Part shown: positions 5,788 to 13,130 of the stretch, in pieces | Layout of the letters: every line of letters starts with the position of its first letter | Position numbering within the stretch: position 1 is the first letter of the stretch | DNA from: a virus | Strand: one strand, 5' to 3' | DNA: 50,451 bases | IMG/VR virus record: IMGVR_UViG_3300043418_000062 | Span: 1 to 50,451 of that record | Program-made: the position numbers and the translations under genes | The notes under the pieces: generated by a model | The model's input: the letters and a program-made list of their open reading frames with translations, nothing else | The model's database searches: none | Told to the model about the DNA's origin: nothing

Positions 5788-6315
5788 TTGGGTCTCGATA
5801 TGACTTTACACGCAACTAAGTATGTTCGTGGCACTGACTGGACACAGAACGCAGACGGCACTTACTCCGACTGGGACAATGCTGATTACGATACCGCAAT
5901 CGGTTCTATCGGACTTGACCGTAGTGATATCAATGTCAGCTATCCTTCTGTGAATATTGAAATCAAAGTAGCAGAGTGGCGCAAGGCTAACGCTATTCAC
6001 CAGTGGTTCGTGGACAATGTTCAGGGTGGCGAAGATAATTGCCGAGACTACTATGTTAGCCGAGATGACCTAATCGAATTGCGAGACCGTTGTCGAGAGG
6101 TTATTGATATGCGAGACCGACAGAACGCTAATCCAGATGAGATGTTGCCGACTGCCGAGGATATCCTGCCAACTACCGAGGGTTTCTTCTTTGGCTCAAC
6201 CGAGTATGATGAATGGTATTACGAGAACATTCAATATACGCTGGATACGCTAGACAACCTACTTACCAATCCTAAGTTTGGTGGCTTTGACTTCAACTAC
6301 TCAAGTAGCTGGTAG
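5788..6315 (+). CDS. MGLDM-type conserved phage protein
   Basis: The N-terminus MGLDMTLHATKYV matches a widespread but uncharacterised phage protein type that begins MGLDMYL. The start is TTG at 5788, supported by AAAGGAGAA seven to eight bases upstream and by the conserved N-terminus. The protein is 175 residues, acidic, with an Asp- and Tyr-rich C-terminal region. It leads the transcript from promoter P6. The biochemical role is unknown. Confidence 0.75.
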   Translation: MGLDMTLHATKYVRGTDWTQNADGTYSDWDNADYDTAIGSIGLDRSDINVSYPSVNIEIKVAEWRKANAIHQWFVDNVQGGEDNCRDYYVSRDDLIELRDRCREVIDMRDRQNANPDEMLPTAEDILPTTEGFFFGSTEYDEWYYENIQYTLDTLDNLLTNPKFGGFDFNYSSSW

Positions 6316-6316
6316 A

Positions 6317-6496
6317 ATGTCTCAGCTAATCGAGGTCGAACTCACACAGAAACAAGTAGACCTGCTATTTCCAGCCTTGAAACAGGCAGAGAGCGCTTAC
6401 ACCGATGAAGGCAACTTCAAAGCGTGTAAGGCTCTCACCGAGATTTACAACTCACTACACAGACAGATTTACACTTATGGACAACTGGAGGAATAA
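6317..6496 (+). CDS. Hypothetical 59-residue helical protein
   Basis: Start at 6317, one base after the preceding stop. The upstream in-frame start at 6278 would overlap the MGLDM gene and lacks support. The product is nearly all helical with heptad-like spacing of Leu and Ile, so a helical hairpin or coiled coil is likely. The stop overlaps the next start (TAATG). Confidence 0.7.
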   Translation: MSQLIEVELTQKQVDLLFPALKQAESAYTDEGNFKACKALTEIYNSLHRQIYTYGQLEE

Positions 6497-6699
6497 TGTT
6501 AGATATGGGCAACCTATGTGCTTGGTGTGGAGAAGACACCTCGTTTGGTTCAGGCAAGTTTGTAAACCGTATCCCTGTCGGGACTCACTTGAACACTACT
6601 ATCTGGGCAGATGCGCCAGAATACAAGGAGTATTCAGAGTGGACTGATGTGGAGTGCTACGGTTGTGAGGACTGCTACGCAGATGAGGAGGAGAACTAA
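6496..6699 (+). CDS. Small zinc-binding protein, 67 aa
   Basis: Four cysteine-bearing positions, CAWC near residue 8-11 and CYGCEDC near 54-60, could bind zinc across a beta-rich centre (residues 20-45). The C-terminus is acidic. A GGAGGAA site precedes the ATG and both ends are TAATG overlaps. It belongs to this genome's mini zinc proteins; no family recognised. Confidence 0.7.
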   Translation: MLDMGNLCAWCGEDTSFGSGKFVNRIPVGTHLNTTIWADAPEYKEYSEWTDVECYGCEDCYADEEEN

Positions 6700-6899
6700 T
6701 GGCAGTATACGCGCTATACAGCAACAGCGACTCTACGCTTTACAAGGCGTTCACTAATAGAGCCGAGGCGCAAAAGGAACACTTTGAGACCGGCGCATAC
6801 AACGGCCTCAAGACCTACAAGCACCTAACTAAAGCACAGGTTGAGAAACTATCTTACACCGAGGCAACATTCTTTGAAATGGTAATGGAGGGCAACTGA
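6699..6899 (+). CDS. Hypothetical 66-residue protein
   Basis: Starts on TAATG with GAGGAGGAGAA upstream. The sequence alternates short strands and a helix from about residue 40 to 60. It reads like many phage proteins that begin with a short Tyr/Leu strand and a helix, but I cannot name a family. Its stop overlaps the next start (TGATG). Confidence 0.7.
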   Translation: MAVYALYSNSDSTLYKAFTNRAEAQKEHFETGAYNGLKTYKHLTKAQVEKLSYTEATFFEMVMEGN

Positions 6900-7096
6900 T
6901 GAAAGTAAAGAAACCAAAGAAGCAGACTTTCAACGCCTACTATGTATCCGACTATGCTACGCTGGTAATGCGTATCAAAGGCAAGCGCGGTTGGGAAGAG
7001 AAAGACTTTATCAATGAGGCTGACCGTATTGTTCAGGCGTATATCAAGTATCCAGAACACTTTTTCAGCGATGACCTTCAGGAGGTAGAAGATTGA
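6899..7096 (+). CDS. Hypothetical basic 65-residue protein
   Basis: The first ten residues are mostly Lys (KVKKPKKQ), suggesting contact with nucleic acid. The rest is a mixed helix/strand pattern ending in acidic residues. It begins on a TGATG overlap and ends on a TTGA overlap with the following TTG-started gene. Function unknown. Confidence 0.7.
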   Translation: MKVKKPKKQTFNAYYVSDYATLVMRIKGKRGWEEKDFINEADRIVQAYIKYPEHFFSDDLQEVED

Positions 7097-7446
7097 TTGA
7101 CCAAGATATCCTAGACAAGTATGATTTCAATGTCTATATCATAGACGGAGAGATTGGCTTGTATGCCTATCGCCAGAAGTATCAGACACACTCAAGCACC
7201 AAGACTGGAGTGCTACGCTATGTCGAGTGCGATACCTCGAACTACACCTCTGTGAAGTTTCCTCTGACGGTTCAGTATCACGAAGAGGTTGCTTACTTGC
7301 TTGACAACGAAGAGTGGCTAGACGAAGACCTTGAGAGTTGGGAAGAATATGACAACTGGGTCGGTCCTGAAGACTTGACAGAAGGCGATACACCTGCTAT
7401 AATCGCCTCATACCTAGAACATTTACCAGACTACGAATTGGAGTAA
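7093..7446 (+). CDS. Hypothetical acidic 117-residue protein
   Basis: The start is TTG at 7093, overlapping the previous TGA and preceded by GGAGG at 7081-7085. The protein is acidic with a run of Glu, Asp and Trp near residues 75-105. An internal promoter (7375-7403) lies in its last third. No domain recognised. Confidence 0.7.
   Translation: MIDQDILDKYDFNVYIIDGEIGLYAYRQKYQTHSSTKTGVLRYVECDTSNYTSVKFPLTVQYHEEVAYLLDNEEWLDEDLESWEEYDNWVGPEDLTEGDTPAIIASYLEHLPDYELE
7375..7403 (+). promoter_or_regulatory. Intragenic early promoter P7
   Basis: TTGACA (7375-7380), 17-bp spacer, TATAAT (7398-7403), TGC extension at 7395-7397. Both hexamers are perfect although the site lies entirely inside the gene at 7093-7446. 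It would drive the HTH-like gene at 7449, the gene at 7939 and the helicase. Confidence 0.8.
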
Positions 7447-7448
7447 AT

Positions 7449-7946
7449 ATGAAGAAGAATAAAGATAGCGCACTGCTTGACAGTATTACCCTTTCTCGCA
7501 AGGTCGAGAAGATTGCGATTGCTGACGCTCGCCTCAAGGCTAGTGATTGGGTTCGTGAGCAGACCGAGGAAGAACATTCTAAGGTTCTTGACGCTGTGCG
7601 AGACGCACTGATTGCTGGCTACTCAGCACGACAGATTGGTATTGCCTATGGCTCGACTGACCCATATACAGCTAAACGCCTTGTAATGGAGGCACAGAAC
7701 AGCAGTAGCAAGTCATTCGTTGAGGCTATGGAAAACCACCCAGAGTGGCTTGTAGAGGTTCACGACACCGACCGCTTCACTATCAAGGCTTTCGCTCTAG
7801 GTGAGCAGAAGTTGTCGGGTGAGGGTCTATTCACAGTTGATGAAGACGGCGAGAACTTTACGCAGATTGACGGAGATAGTTTCATTCAGGTTCAGATGTA
7901 TCGTCTAGGACTTGTTGAGCAGGTATTGGAGGAGGTTCGTGGATAA
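7449..7946 (+). CDS. HTH-containing protein, possible regulator
   Basis: A 165-residue protein. Residues about 40-75 contain a helical pair with GYSARQIGIAYGSTD, which resembles the helix-turn-helix of resolvase/sigma-4-like proteins, followed by a helix that could contact DNA. The C-terminal half is acidic and beta-rich. It sits behind promoter P7 and before the helicase, so a regulatory or replication-initiation role is possible. The family is not certain. Confidence 0.65.
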   Translation: MKKNKDSALLDSITLSRKVEKIAIADARLKASDWVREQTEEEHSKVLDAVRDALIAGYSARQIGIAYGSTDPYTAKRLVMEAQNSSSKSFVEAMENHPEWLVEVHDTDRFTIKAFALGEQKLSGEGLFTVDEDGENFTQIDGDSFIQVQMYRLGLVEQVLEEVRG

Positions 7947-8184
7947 TGAAGAACTTGAAGAACTTATGGAAGCAACTGCTTCGGTCGCTGATTACTTTAG
8001 CGACATCACTGGTAGCAGTATTTATGTGGGCGCTGATGTTGGTGGCGATGTCTGGATTAGTAGCAATAGAACTAATGGCAAAGAGTATCTTGAGAGCCTT
8101 CAAGAAGCCGAGCGCAGACTAGAACTGCTTTATAGTGAACACTTTGATGATGACGACACTGACCCTTATGGAGGATTAATTTGA
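7939..8184 (+). CDS. Hypothetical 81-residue protein
   Basis: The start is set to GTG at 7939 because GGAGGAGG ends just upstream and this keeps the overlap with the previous gene short. The protein is acidic: helix, beta-hairpin (SIYVGADVGGDVWISSN), helix, Asp-rich tail. The stop overlaps the TTG of the helicase. No family recognised. Confidence 0.65.
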   Translation: MDNEELEELMEATASVADYFSDITGSSIYVGADVGGDVWISSNRTNGKEYLESLQEAERRLELLYSEHFDDDDTDPYGGLI

Positions 8185-9548
8185 GACCAAAACTATCTAA
8201 ACTAACGCTAGAGACAGAGCAAGAGAAAGCGGTTGCTCGTATCGTAGCAGAACCAACTCGCTCTGCCTTGAACGCAAGTTTGATGGGAACTGGTAAGACG
8301 CTTATGGGCGTTGAGGTTGTCAAGAGGCTGGGAGCTAAGACTGTGCTAATCATTGGCCCACTAAACACCTACTGGGGCTGGTGGGACACCATTCAGCGAC
8401 AGACTGAGTATGGCTCAGATATCTCTCGTATCAACTCAAGCAAAGAAGGCAAGGAAGCGTATCAGCAACTAGCCTCAGGCAAGTCTGGCTGGTATTTTGT
8501 CGGTCGTGAGTATTTTAGAACACTAGACTGGACTAAGATTGTTCCTGACGCTGTGCTAGTTGATGAGTGCCACTTTGCTCAGAACCGAGCTAGTAAGTCG
8601 TTCAAGGTGCTAAAGACGCTGAACGCTGGCTTCAAGTTATCAATGTCAGGAACTCCGTCTGGCAACCGCTTCGAGGGTTTCTGGGCTGTGTCTCGTTTCC
8701 TATGGAAAGACACTAACATTATTGATAAGTCATATTGGAAGTGGGTTGAGAAGTGGTGTCGAACCGGCTACTCGCCTTTTAGCCAAGTTGAAATTCTTGG
8801 TGAGCGTAATTCAGGTGCGTTTGTAAACTCGCTACCTTGCTATGTTCGCCTTGAGACCAATCACAATCTTGAGGTTGTCGAAGAGACTCGCTATGTAGAC
8901 CTAGTGCCAGCACAGAGAAAGATTTATGAGAAGTTTCAGCGAGACCTCGTTGTCTGGCTGGGTGAGAACCCAATGGTTGCTGAAGTGCCTATCGCGGCTC
9001 GTATTCGACTACGACAGATGACCTTAGCTGTGCCTAGTATTACCGATGAAGGTGAAGTTATCTTTGAGCAAGATGCTAAGTCTACTAAGTTTCAGGCGCT
9101 TCAAGAGATTATCGAAGATAATCCAAATGATGCTATGTTGCTATTGACAGATAGCCAAAAGTATGCTAAACTCGTCACAGATAGATTGAACGCAAGCAAG
9201 ACAACTCCGGTTGCTTTTGAGTGGTCGGGCAAGGCAAGCCAAGCTAATCGCGAGATTGCCAAGCAGGCTTTTCTAAAGCGAGACCTGAAGTATATCGTAG
9301 CGGTTATCCCAGCTATTGCTGAAGGTGTAGACGGACTACAAGATGCATGTTCGACTATCGTGTGGCTATCTCACTCAGATAGTAACCTTATGAACCAGCA
9401 GGTTGTTGAGCGTATCCGTCGTCGTGGCCAGAAAGATGTTGTAAAGATTTATGACATCGTGGCTCGTGATACTTACGATGAGGGCCAGCTATCAACGCTA
9501 CTACAGAGACAATTGGAGATGAACGCAAGTCTAAAGAAAGAGGTTTAG
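8181..9548 (+). CDS. Superfamily 2 (SNF2/DEXH-like) helicase
   Basis: A 455-residue ATPase of the SF2/SWI2-SNF2 type that would translocate on or unwind DNA. Visible motifs are Walker A GTGKT at residues 36-40, motif II DECH at 128-131, motif III SGTPSGN after it, and in the second RecA-like domain EGVDGLQ (motif V) and QVVERIRRRGQ (motif VI with arginine fingers). The start is TTG at 8181, with GGAGG six bases upstream and TTGA overlap with the previous stop. A possible internal promoter is at 9144-9172 (TTGACA, 17, TGC-TAAACT). It is the only clear stand-alone helicase of the genome. Confidence 0.88.
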   Translation: MRPKLSKLTLETEQEKAVARIVAEPTRSALNASLMGTGKTLMGVEVVKRLGAKTVLIIGPLNTYWGWWDTIQRQTEYGSDISRINSSKEGKEAYQQLASGKSGWYFVGREYFRTLDWTKIVPDAVLVDECHFAQNRASKSFKVLKTLNAGFKLSMSGTPSGNRFEGFWAVSRFLWKDTNIIDKSYWKWVEKWCRTGYSPFSQVEILGERNSGAFVNSLPCYVRLETNHNLEVVEETRYVDLVPAQRKIYEKFQRDLVVWLGENPMVAEVPIAARIRLRQMTLAVPSITDEGEVIFEQDAKSTKFQALQEIIEDNPNDAMLLLTDSQKYAKLVTDRLNASKTTPVAFEWSGKASQANREIAKQAFLKRDLKYIVAVIPAIAEGVDGLQDACSTIVWLSHSDSNLMNQQVVERIRRRGQKDVVKIYDIVARDTYDEGQLSTLLQRQLEMNASLKKEV

Positions 9549-9549
9549 T

Positions 9550-9783
9550 ATGGAGATTATGGAATACATTGTGACATATACTTGTATGGCACTTATCCTT
9601 GGCCCTGTTGCCTATGGAGTATTCGTGATAGCACTAGCACCGCTTGCCGCTTTCTTTGCTTCGCCAAGCACAGCTACCACCAGCAAGCCTGCTGTGAACC
9701 GCAACAACAGGGTTTACGGACAGCCTAACGCAAAGTCTTACATTCGCGTAAGAACACACGCCTACGACTACGACGAGGACTAA
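9550..9783 (+). CDS. Small membrane protein, 77 aa
   Basis: One long hydrophobic segment (about residues 8-38) probably spans the membrane once, or twice as a hairpin. A Ser/Thr/Pro-rich and basic cytoplasmic tail follows and ends in Tyr and Asp. It begins one base after the helicase stop and ends on a TAATG overlap. Function unknown. Confidence 0.7.
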   Translation: MEIMEYIVTYTCMALILGPVAYGVFVIALAPLAAFFASPSTATTSKPAVNRNNRVYGQPNAKSYIRVRTHAYDYDED

Positions 9784-9869
9784 TGAGCAAGATGAATGAA
9801 CAGTGGCTAGATGAGCAATATAACTGGCCAGCAATCGGAGAACTTAAGGAGAGTAATGAACGAGAATAA
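9783..9869 (+). CDS. Hypothetical 28-residue peptide gene
   Basis: A 28-codon ORF starts on the TAATG of the membrane protein gene and overlaps the start of the next gene by 14 bases. The product is acidic with three Trp/Tyr residues. Support comes only from start/stop coupling, so it may simply be a translational bridge. Confidence 0.4.
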   Translation: MSKMNEQWLDEQYNWPAIGELKESNERE

Positions 9870-10116
9870 TGTGCAAGCAATCAATGAATATATGGACTGG
9901 TTGCGAGACAAGCGGATGCATCCACCGACAGGCTCGCCTGAAGAGTGGCTTGAGGAACAGCTGAACACAGACGCACGAAAGCGACTAAACCTGCTATCTG
10001 ACTACTTGCTAAACCTTGATGAGTTGCTTGATAGCGACTACTCAGAGGTGCTAGTAAAAATCCATTCTTTTGTATTTGACCCATTGGAGGTAATTGAAGA
10101 TGACCCAGGAGTATAA
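9856..10116 (+). CDS. Hypothetical 86-residue helical protein
   Basis: The ATG at 9856 follows AAGGAG at a good distance; an upstream in-frame start at 9811 is less likely. The protein is largely helical and acidic, with a loop MHPPTGSPEEW. It overlaps the following DUF2637 gene by 17 bases. No family recognised. Confidence 0.65.
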   Translation: MNENNVQAINEYMDWLRDKRMHPPTGSPEEWLEEQLNTDARKRLNLLSDYLLNLDELLDSDYSEVLVKIHSFVFDPLEVIEDDPGV

Positions 10117-10639
10117 CAAGGTAGTTGATTACTACCCAGTTGTGAATGATAACGACATTGAAGCTGGATATAAAAAACTGGCCGAAGACCCAGAAATGAA
10201 TGAAAGACGGAAGACTGCTCGTATCAATCCTGACTCTATCCCTGTGCTTGGAACGGCAGTTGTGCTTGTCACAATCTTGATGGTCTCATCATTCGCTGTT
10301 TCATTCAGTGGCATCTATGAGGTGTCAGCGTGGACTGGTATTCCTAAGTTCATTCAATGGCTACCTGCGCTATTTATCGATGCTGCAATTCTGGCATATA
10401 CTATCTCACTTATCGTGTTTAAAGCTCGTGGTGAATCGACTTGGAGGACACTACTTGGGCTATCTGGTTTCGCTTTGGTATCTATCTTTGCTAACGCTAC
10501 TCACACAATCGCTTATTGGGATGGGTCTTTGGCCGATTACCGCGCTTGGATGGGCGTTGTTATTACTGCCTCTGCTCCAATTGCTGTCCTACTTGCTTCA
10601 GAAGAGATTACGCGATTGGCTTTCAAGGGAGAGAACTAA
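10100..10639 (+). CDS. DUF2637-like multi-span membrane protein
   Basis: A basic, soluble N-terminus of about 50 residues is followed by four hydrophobic segments (about 53-75, 85-107, 118-137 and 148-168). The pattern and actinobacterial context fit DUF2637, found in actinomycete plasmid-spread (Spd) and phage proteins. The ATG at 10100 has GGAGG nine bases upstream; the in-frame TTG two codons earlier is less likely. Its place in an early operon next to the WhiB gene suggests action at the host membrane during infection. The exact function is unknown. Confidence 0.7.
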   Translation: MTQEYNKVVDYYPVVNDNDIEAGYKKLAEDPEMNERRKTARINPDSIPVLGTAVVLVTILMVSSFAVSFSGIYEVSAWTGIPKFIQWLPALFIDAAILAYTISLIVFKARGESTWRTLLGLSGFALVSIFANATHTIAYWDGSLADYRAWMGVVITASAPIAVLLASEEITRLAFKGEN

Positions 10640-10977
10640 TGAGTAAGCCTTTTGGCATGGCATGGCCAGTTGATATGACAAATGATGTGACACTAAATCA
10701 GTTTCGCCCTTATAAAGATTCAGATGAAACTCACTATTGGATTGACATTCATGGGGGCAAGGTTCCCCTTACAAAGGAACAGTTTATAGCGATGCACGAT
10801 GCAAGGATTCAACTTTGGGATAAGGCTACCGAGTATGCTGAGGACCGCATTATCAAACTGCTAGAGGATGCTCAAGTAACTGAAGCAGAACTTTTTGATG
10901 GCAGAACTATCAAAGTCAAATCTCAATCAGTCAGGGCCGACCTTCTTATTGAACTTATCAAGGGAGAGAACAAGTGA
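10639..10977 (+). CDS. Hypothetical 112-residue protein
   Basis: Start at 10639 on a TAATG overlap with GGGAGAGAA upstream. Residues 15-50 look like beta strands (including HYWIDIHGGKVPLT) and the rest is a long helix. The family is not recognised, although the order membrane protein, this gene, WhiB gene suggests one transcription unit. The stop is a GTGA overlap with the next gene. Confidence 0.7.
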   Translation: MSKPFGMAWPVDMTNDVTLNQFRPYKDSDETHYWIDIHGGKVPLTKEQFIAMHDARIQLWDKATEYAEDRIIKLLEDAQVTEAELFDGRTIKVKSQSVRADLLIELIKGENK

Positions 10978-11171
10978 GTAAACCTGATTGGGCTGAACGC
11001 TTACAGAGGACATTTAAACGTAAGTATCAGCAAGGTTATCAAGATGGCTGGAACGAGGCTACACAAGCCTACAAAGGCTATTTAGTAATGACACCAGCAC
11101 TACTCGAAGACTACAAGCGACAGGCTCGCAAGGAGGAATATGACAGACTACAAATTCAAAAAGAAACCTAG
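10974..11171 (+). CDS. Hypothetical basic 65-residue protein
   Basis: GTG start at 10974 overlapping the previous TGA, with GGGAGAG upstream. The protein is helical and basic, rich in Lys, Arg, Gln and Tyr. It overlaps the WhiB gene by 32 bases. No domain recognised. Confidence 0.65.
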   Translation: MSKPDWAERLQRTFKRKYQQGYQDGWNEATQAYKGYLVMTPALLEDYKRQARKEEYDRLQIQKET

Positions 11172-11628
11172 AGGCACACACTGCTCTAAGGGTCACGAAT
11201 TCACAGATGACAACACATTCATCCGAGCATATGACAACGCTCGTGTATGTCGTGAGTGTCGCAAGCAGTATGCTAGAGAGAAGTATCAGCGCAACAAGGA
11301 TAAGAACGGTGGAGTTGCTCGACCTCGCAAGGATAAAATCCAGATGTTTGAGCTATCCGAATCTATACCAGTGCTTGACAAAGCAGAGAAAGCGTGGTAT
11401 GATTTACAGGCAGGACTTGCAGAAAACAAGACACCTTGCCTTGGTAAAGCAGAAGATTACGCTGACTATTCATCATTCAAGTCTGCTGATGAAGCAGAAG
11501 AGATGTGTTATGGATGTCCACTAATCAAGCAGTGCTACGACTTCGCTGTGCTTAATGAAGTCAATGCTGGTATCTGGGGAGGAATTGTTATGGATGAGGG
11601 AGGAAGTGTTTTATTTGACGTTATCTGA
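11140..11628 (+). CDS. WhiB-like Fe-S protein with N-terminal zinc finger
   Basis: The C-terminal half (residues about 95-155) is a WhiB domain. Cys100, Cys123, Cys126 and Cys132 (CYGCPLIKQC) would hold a 4Fe-4S cluster and GIWGG at 144-148 is the family turn that docks on the principal sigma factor. WhiB proteins are transcription regulators restricted to Actinobacteria and their phages. The N-terminal part has Cys15, His19, Cys37 and Cys40 in a separate zinc-binding arrangement, joined by a basic linker (residues 40-68) that could bind DNA. Usual WhiB proteins are 80-130 residues, so this 162-residue fusion is long. The ATG follows AAGGAGG. An internal promoter-like site lies at 11375-11403. 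Confidence 0.85.
   Translation: MTDYKFKKKPRGTHCSKGHEFTDDNTFIRAYDNARVCRECRKQYAREKYQRNKDKNGGVARPRKDKIQMFELSESIPVLDKAEKAWYDLQAGLAENKTPCLGKAEDYADYSSFKSADEAEEMCYGCPLIKQCYDFAVLNEVNAGIWGGIVMDEGGSVLFDVI
11375..11403 (+). promoter_or_regulatory. Possible intragenic promoter inside the WhiB gene
   Basis: TTGACA (11375-11380), 17-bp spacer, TATGAT (11398-11403) with TGG extension at 11395-11397. It lies in coding sequence and would serve the exonuclease gene at 11594. It fits the family of early promoters except for one mismatch in the -10. Confidence 0.5.
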
Positions 11629-12316
11629 TGCACAAGTAAAGCAGATGGTTGTAGACCTATTTCTACAGAAGTCTGAAAGAGATAAGCAACACAAGGTCGG
11701 AGCGTCAAATATCTCAGACCCATGCACGAGACACTTGGCTCACGCATTACTTGGAACTCCGGAAGCGGAGCAAAAGTATTGGATGGGTGGCAAGATTGGA
11801 ACGGCTATTCACAGTTTCCTTGAGGATGCTATCGAGAAAAGTAATGACAGTCTTCTTGATGGCGCAATTGTTGAGCAGAAGATTGAATTAGGTCACATCA
11901 AAGGTTATGGCGATGTATCAAGCAAGCCAGACCTTGTGCTACCTAATGCACGTCACTTGCTAGACTGGAAAACATCTAGCCGAGCTAAGGTCAAGAAGAT
12001 GCAGAACTTAACTCACGGACTGAAGAACTATCCAGACTCAGCCTACACGCTGAAGAAATATATCGGCCAGGCTCAGTTATACGCTTGGGGACTAAACAAC
12101 TCAGGCATCCCAATTGACCGAACTACTTTGGTGTTTCTAAATCGAGATGGCACTAATGCCAATGACATCTGGACTTACTCTGTGGATTACAGTGAAGAAA
12201 TAGCGCTTGCGCTGTGGAATCGAGTTAGTAATCTATGGGCCGAGTTAGAGAGTGGTGCTCATCCTGACAGCTACACCGCAACCGAGCACTGCTACAAATG
12301 CTCTGTTGGAATTTAA
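11594..12316 (+). CDS. Cas4/RecB-like PD-(D/E)xK exonuclease
   Basis: This protein has the core of the RecB/Cas4 nuclease family. A conserved His lies in AIHSFLEDA, then PDLVL provides the metal-binding Asp, and LLDWKTS gives the (D/E)xK motif, followed by IGQAQLYAWGL, the QxxxY motif of the family. The C-terminus has two cysteines (HCYKC), reminiscent of, but fewer than, the Cas4 Fe-S ligands. It probably resects DNA ends for recombination together with the Sak4-like ATPase and SSB-like protein downstream. The start is uncertain: ATG 11594 and TTG 11615 both lie behind GGAGG-type sites within the overlapping WhiB gene. Confidence 0.75.
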   Translation: MREEVFYLTLSDAQVKQMVVDLFLQKSERDKQHKVGASNISDPCTRHLAHALLGTPEAEQKYWMGGKIGTAIHSFLEDAIEKSNDSLLDGAIVEQKIELGHIKGYGDVSSKPDLVLPNARHLLDWKTSSRAKVKKMQNLTHGLKNYPDSAYTLKKYIGQAQLYAWGLNNSGIPIDRTTLVFLNRDGTNANDIWTYSVDYSEEIALALWNRVSNLWAELESGAHPDSYTATEHCYKCSVGI

Positions 12317-12340
12317 CGACACGCCGATAAACGCACATAT

Positions 12341-12369
12341 TTGACTACAAGAATCATATGTGTTATAAT
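12341..12369 (+). promoter_or_regulatory. Rightward promoter P8 (recombination operon)
   Basis: TTGACT (12341-12346), 17-bp spacer, TATAAT (12364-12369) with TGT extension at 12361-12363, in the 85-base gap before the Sak4-like gene. Confidence 0.8.
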
Positions 12370-12401
12370 ATCTACTCAACAACAATTCTTTAGGAGGAAT
12401 A

Positions 12402-13130
12402 ATGAGTTCAGAATTTCCCGAACTAGCATTTGCTCAGTTCATTCACAAGGCAGAAGCCTTGAACGCACCGAAGAGCATCTTGCTTTACGGTGACGCAGGT
12501 CGAGGTAAGACTTGGCTTGCAGCATCAATCTCAGCAGTCGAGGAATACAATCCTGTACTACTAATTGACGTAGAGGGTGGCGCATCAGCTATCGCTCGTG
12601 ACTGGAAGAACGTAGACGTAATTAACATTACGACCCACGAGCAGTTCCAGTCTGTGATGGATGGTTTGCTAAACACTCCGCACAAGTACAAGACGGTAAT
12701 CATTGACACAATCGGTGTTGTGATGGACCGAGCAGAGAAGTTCTTTGGTGAGAAGCCGGAGAACAAGAGTAACAAGTTTGGTCGCTGGGGCGACCTAAAG
12801 AACTGGGCTAACGAGGTCTTCCGAGCGTTGCACACTGCATCGTTCGTAAGCATCCTGCTTGCCCACGCTCTTGATGACAAGGATGAAAACACTGGCGCAG
12901 TAAAGACAACAGCCATGCTTCCAGGTTCATTCAAGAGCACACTCCCTTCAATTCCAGACATCGTTGGATATCTTGGTGTAGAAAACACTGAAGAAGGTCC
13001 ACAGCGAGTTCTGGTCGTTGGACAGTCTGACCGATTGGTAACCAAGAACCGCTTTGGTTTGCCACCGAAGATTTACCAGCCAACCATGAAGGGCATCATC
13101 GACACTATCAATCAAGGAGGTAACAAATAA
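12402..13130 (+). CDS. Sak4-like RecA-fold ATPase (single-strand annealing/recombination)
   Basis: A 242-residue P-loop ATPase. Walker A GDAGRGKT is at residues 30-37, a first acidic strand LLIDVEGG near 50, and Walker B TVIIDTIG near 105-110. Size and order match the short RecA-like core of phage Sak4 proteins, which pair strands in phage recombination, usually together with an SSB. The SSB-like gene follows directly with a TAATG overlap and the Cas4-like exonuclease precedes it. The ATG follows AGGAGGAA; promoter P8 is just upstream. Confidence 0.8.
   Translation: MSSEFPELAFAQFIHKAEALNAPKSILLYGDAGRGKTWLAASISAVEEYNPVLLIDVEGGASAIARDWKNVDVINITTHEQFQSVMDGLLNTPHKYKTVIIDTIGVVMDRAEKFFGEKPENKSNKFGRWGDLKNWANEVFRALHTASFVSILLAHALDDKDENTGAVKTTAMLPGSFKSTLPSIPDIVGYLGVENTEEGPQRVLVVGQSDRLVTKNRFGLPPKIYQPTMKGIIDTINQGGNK

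Noticed and set aside
12485-13045. 186-codon frame antisense to the Sak4-like gene
   Set aside because: It lies wholly within a gene with clear ATPase motifs on the other strand and shows no domain.
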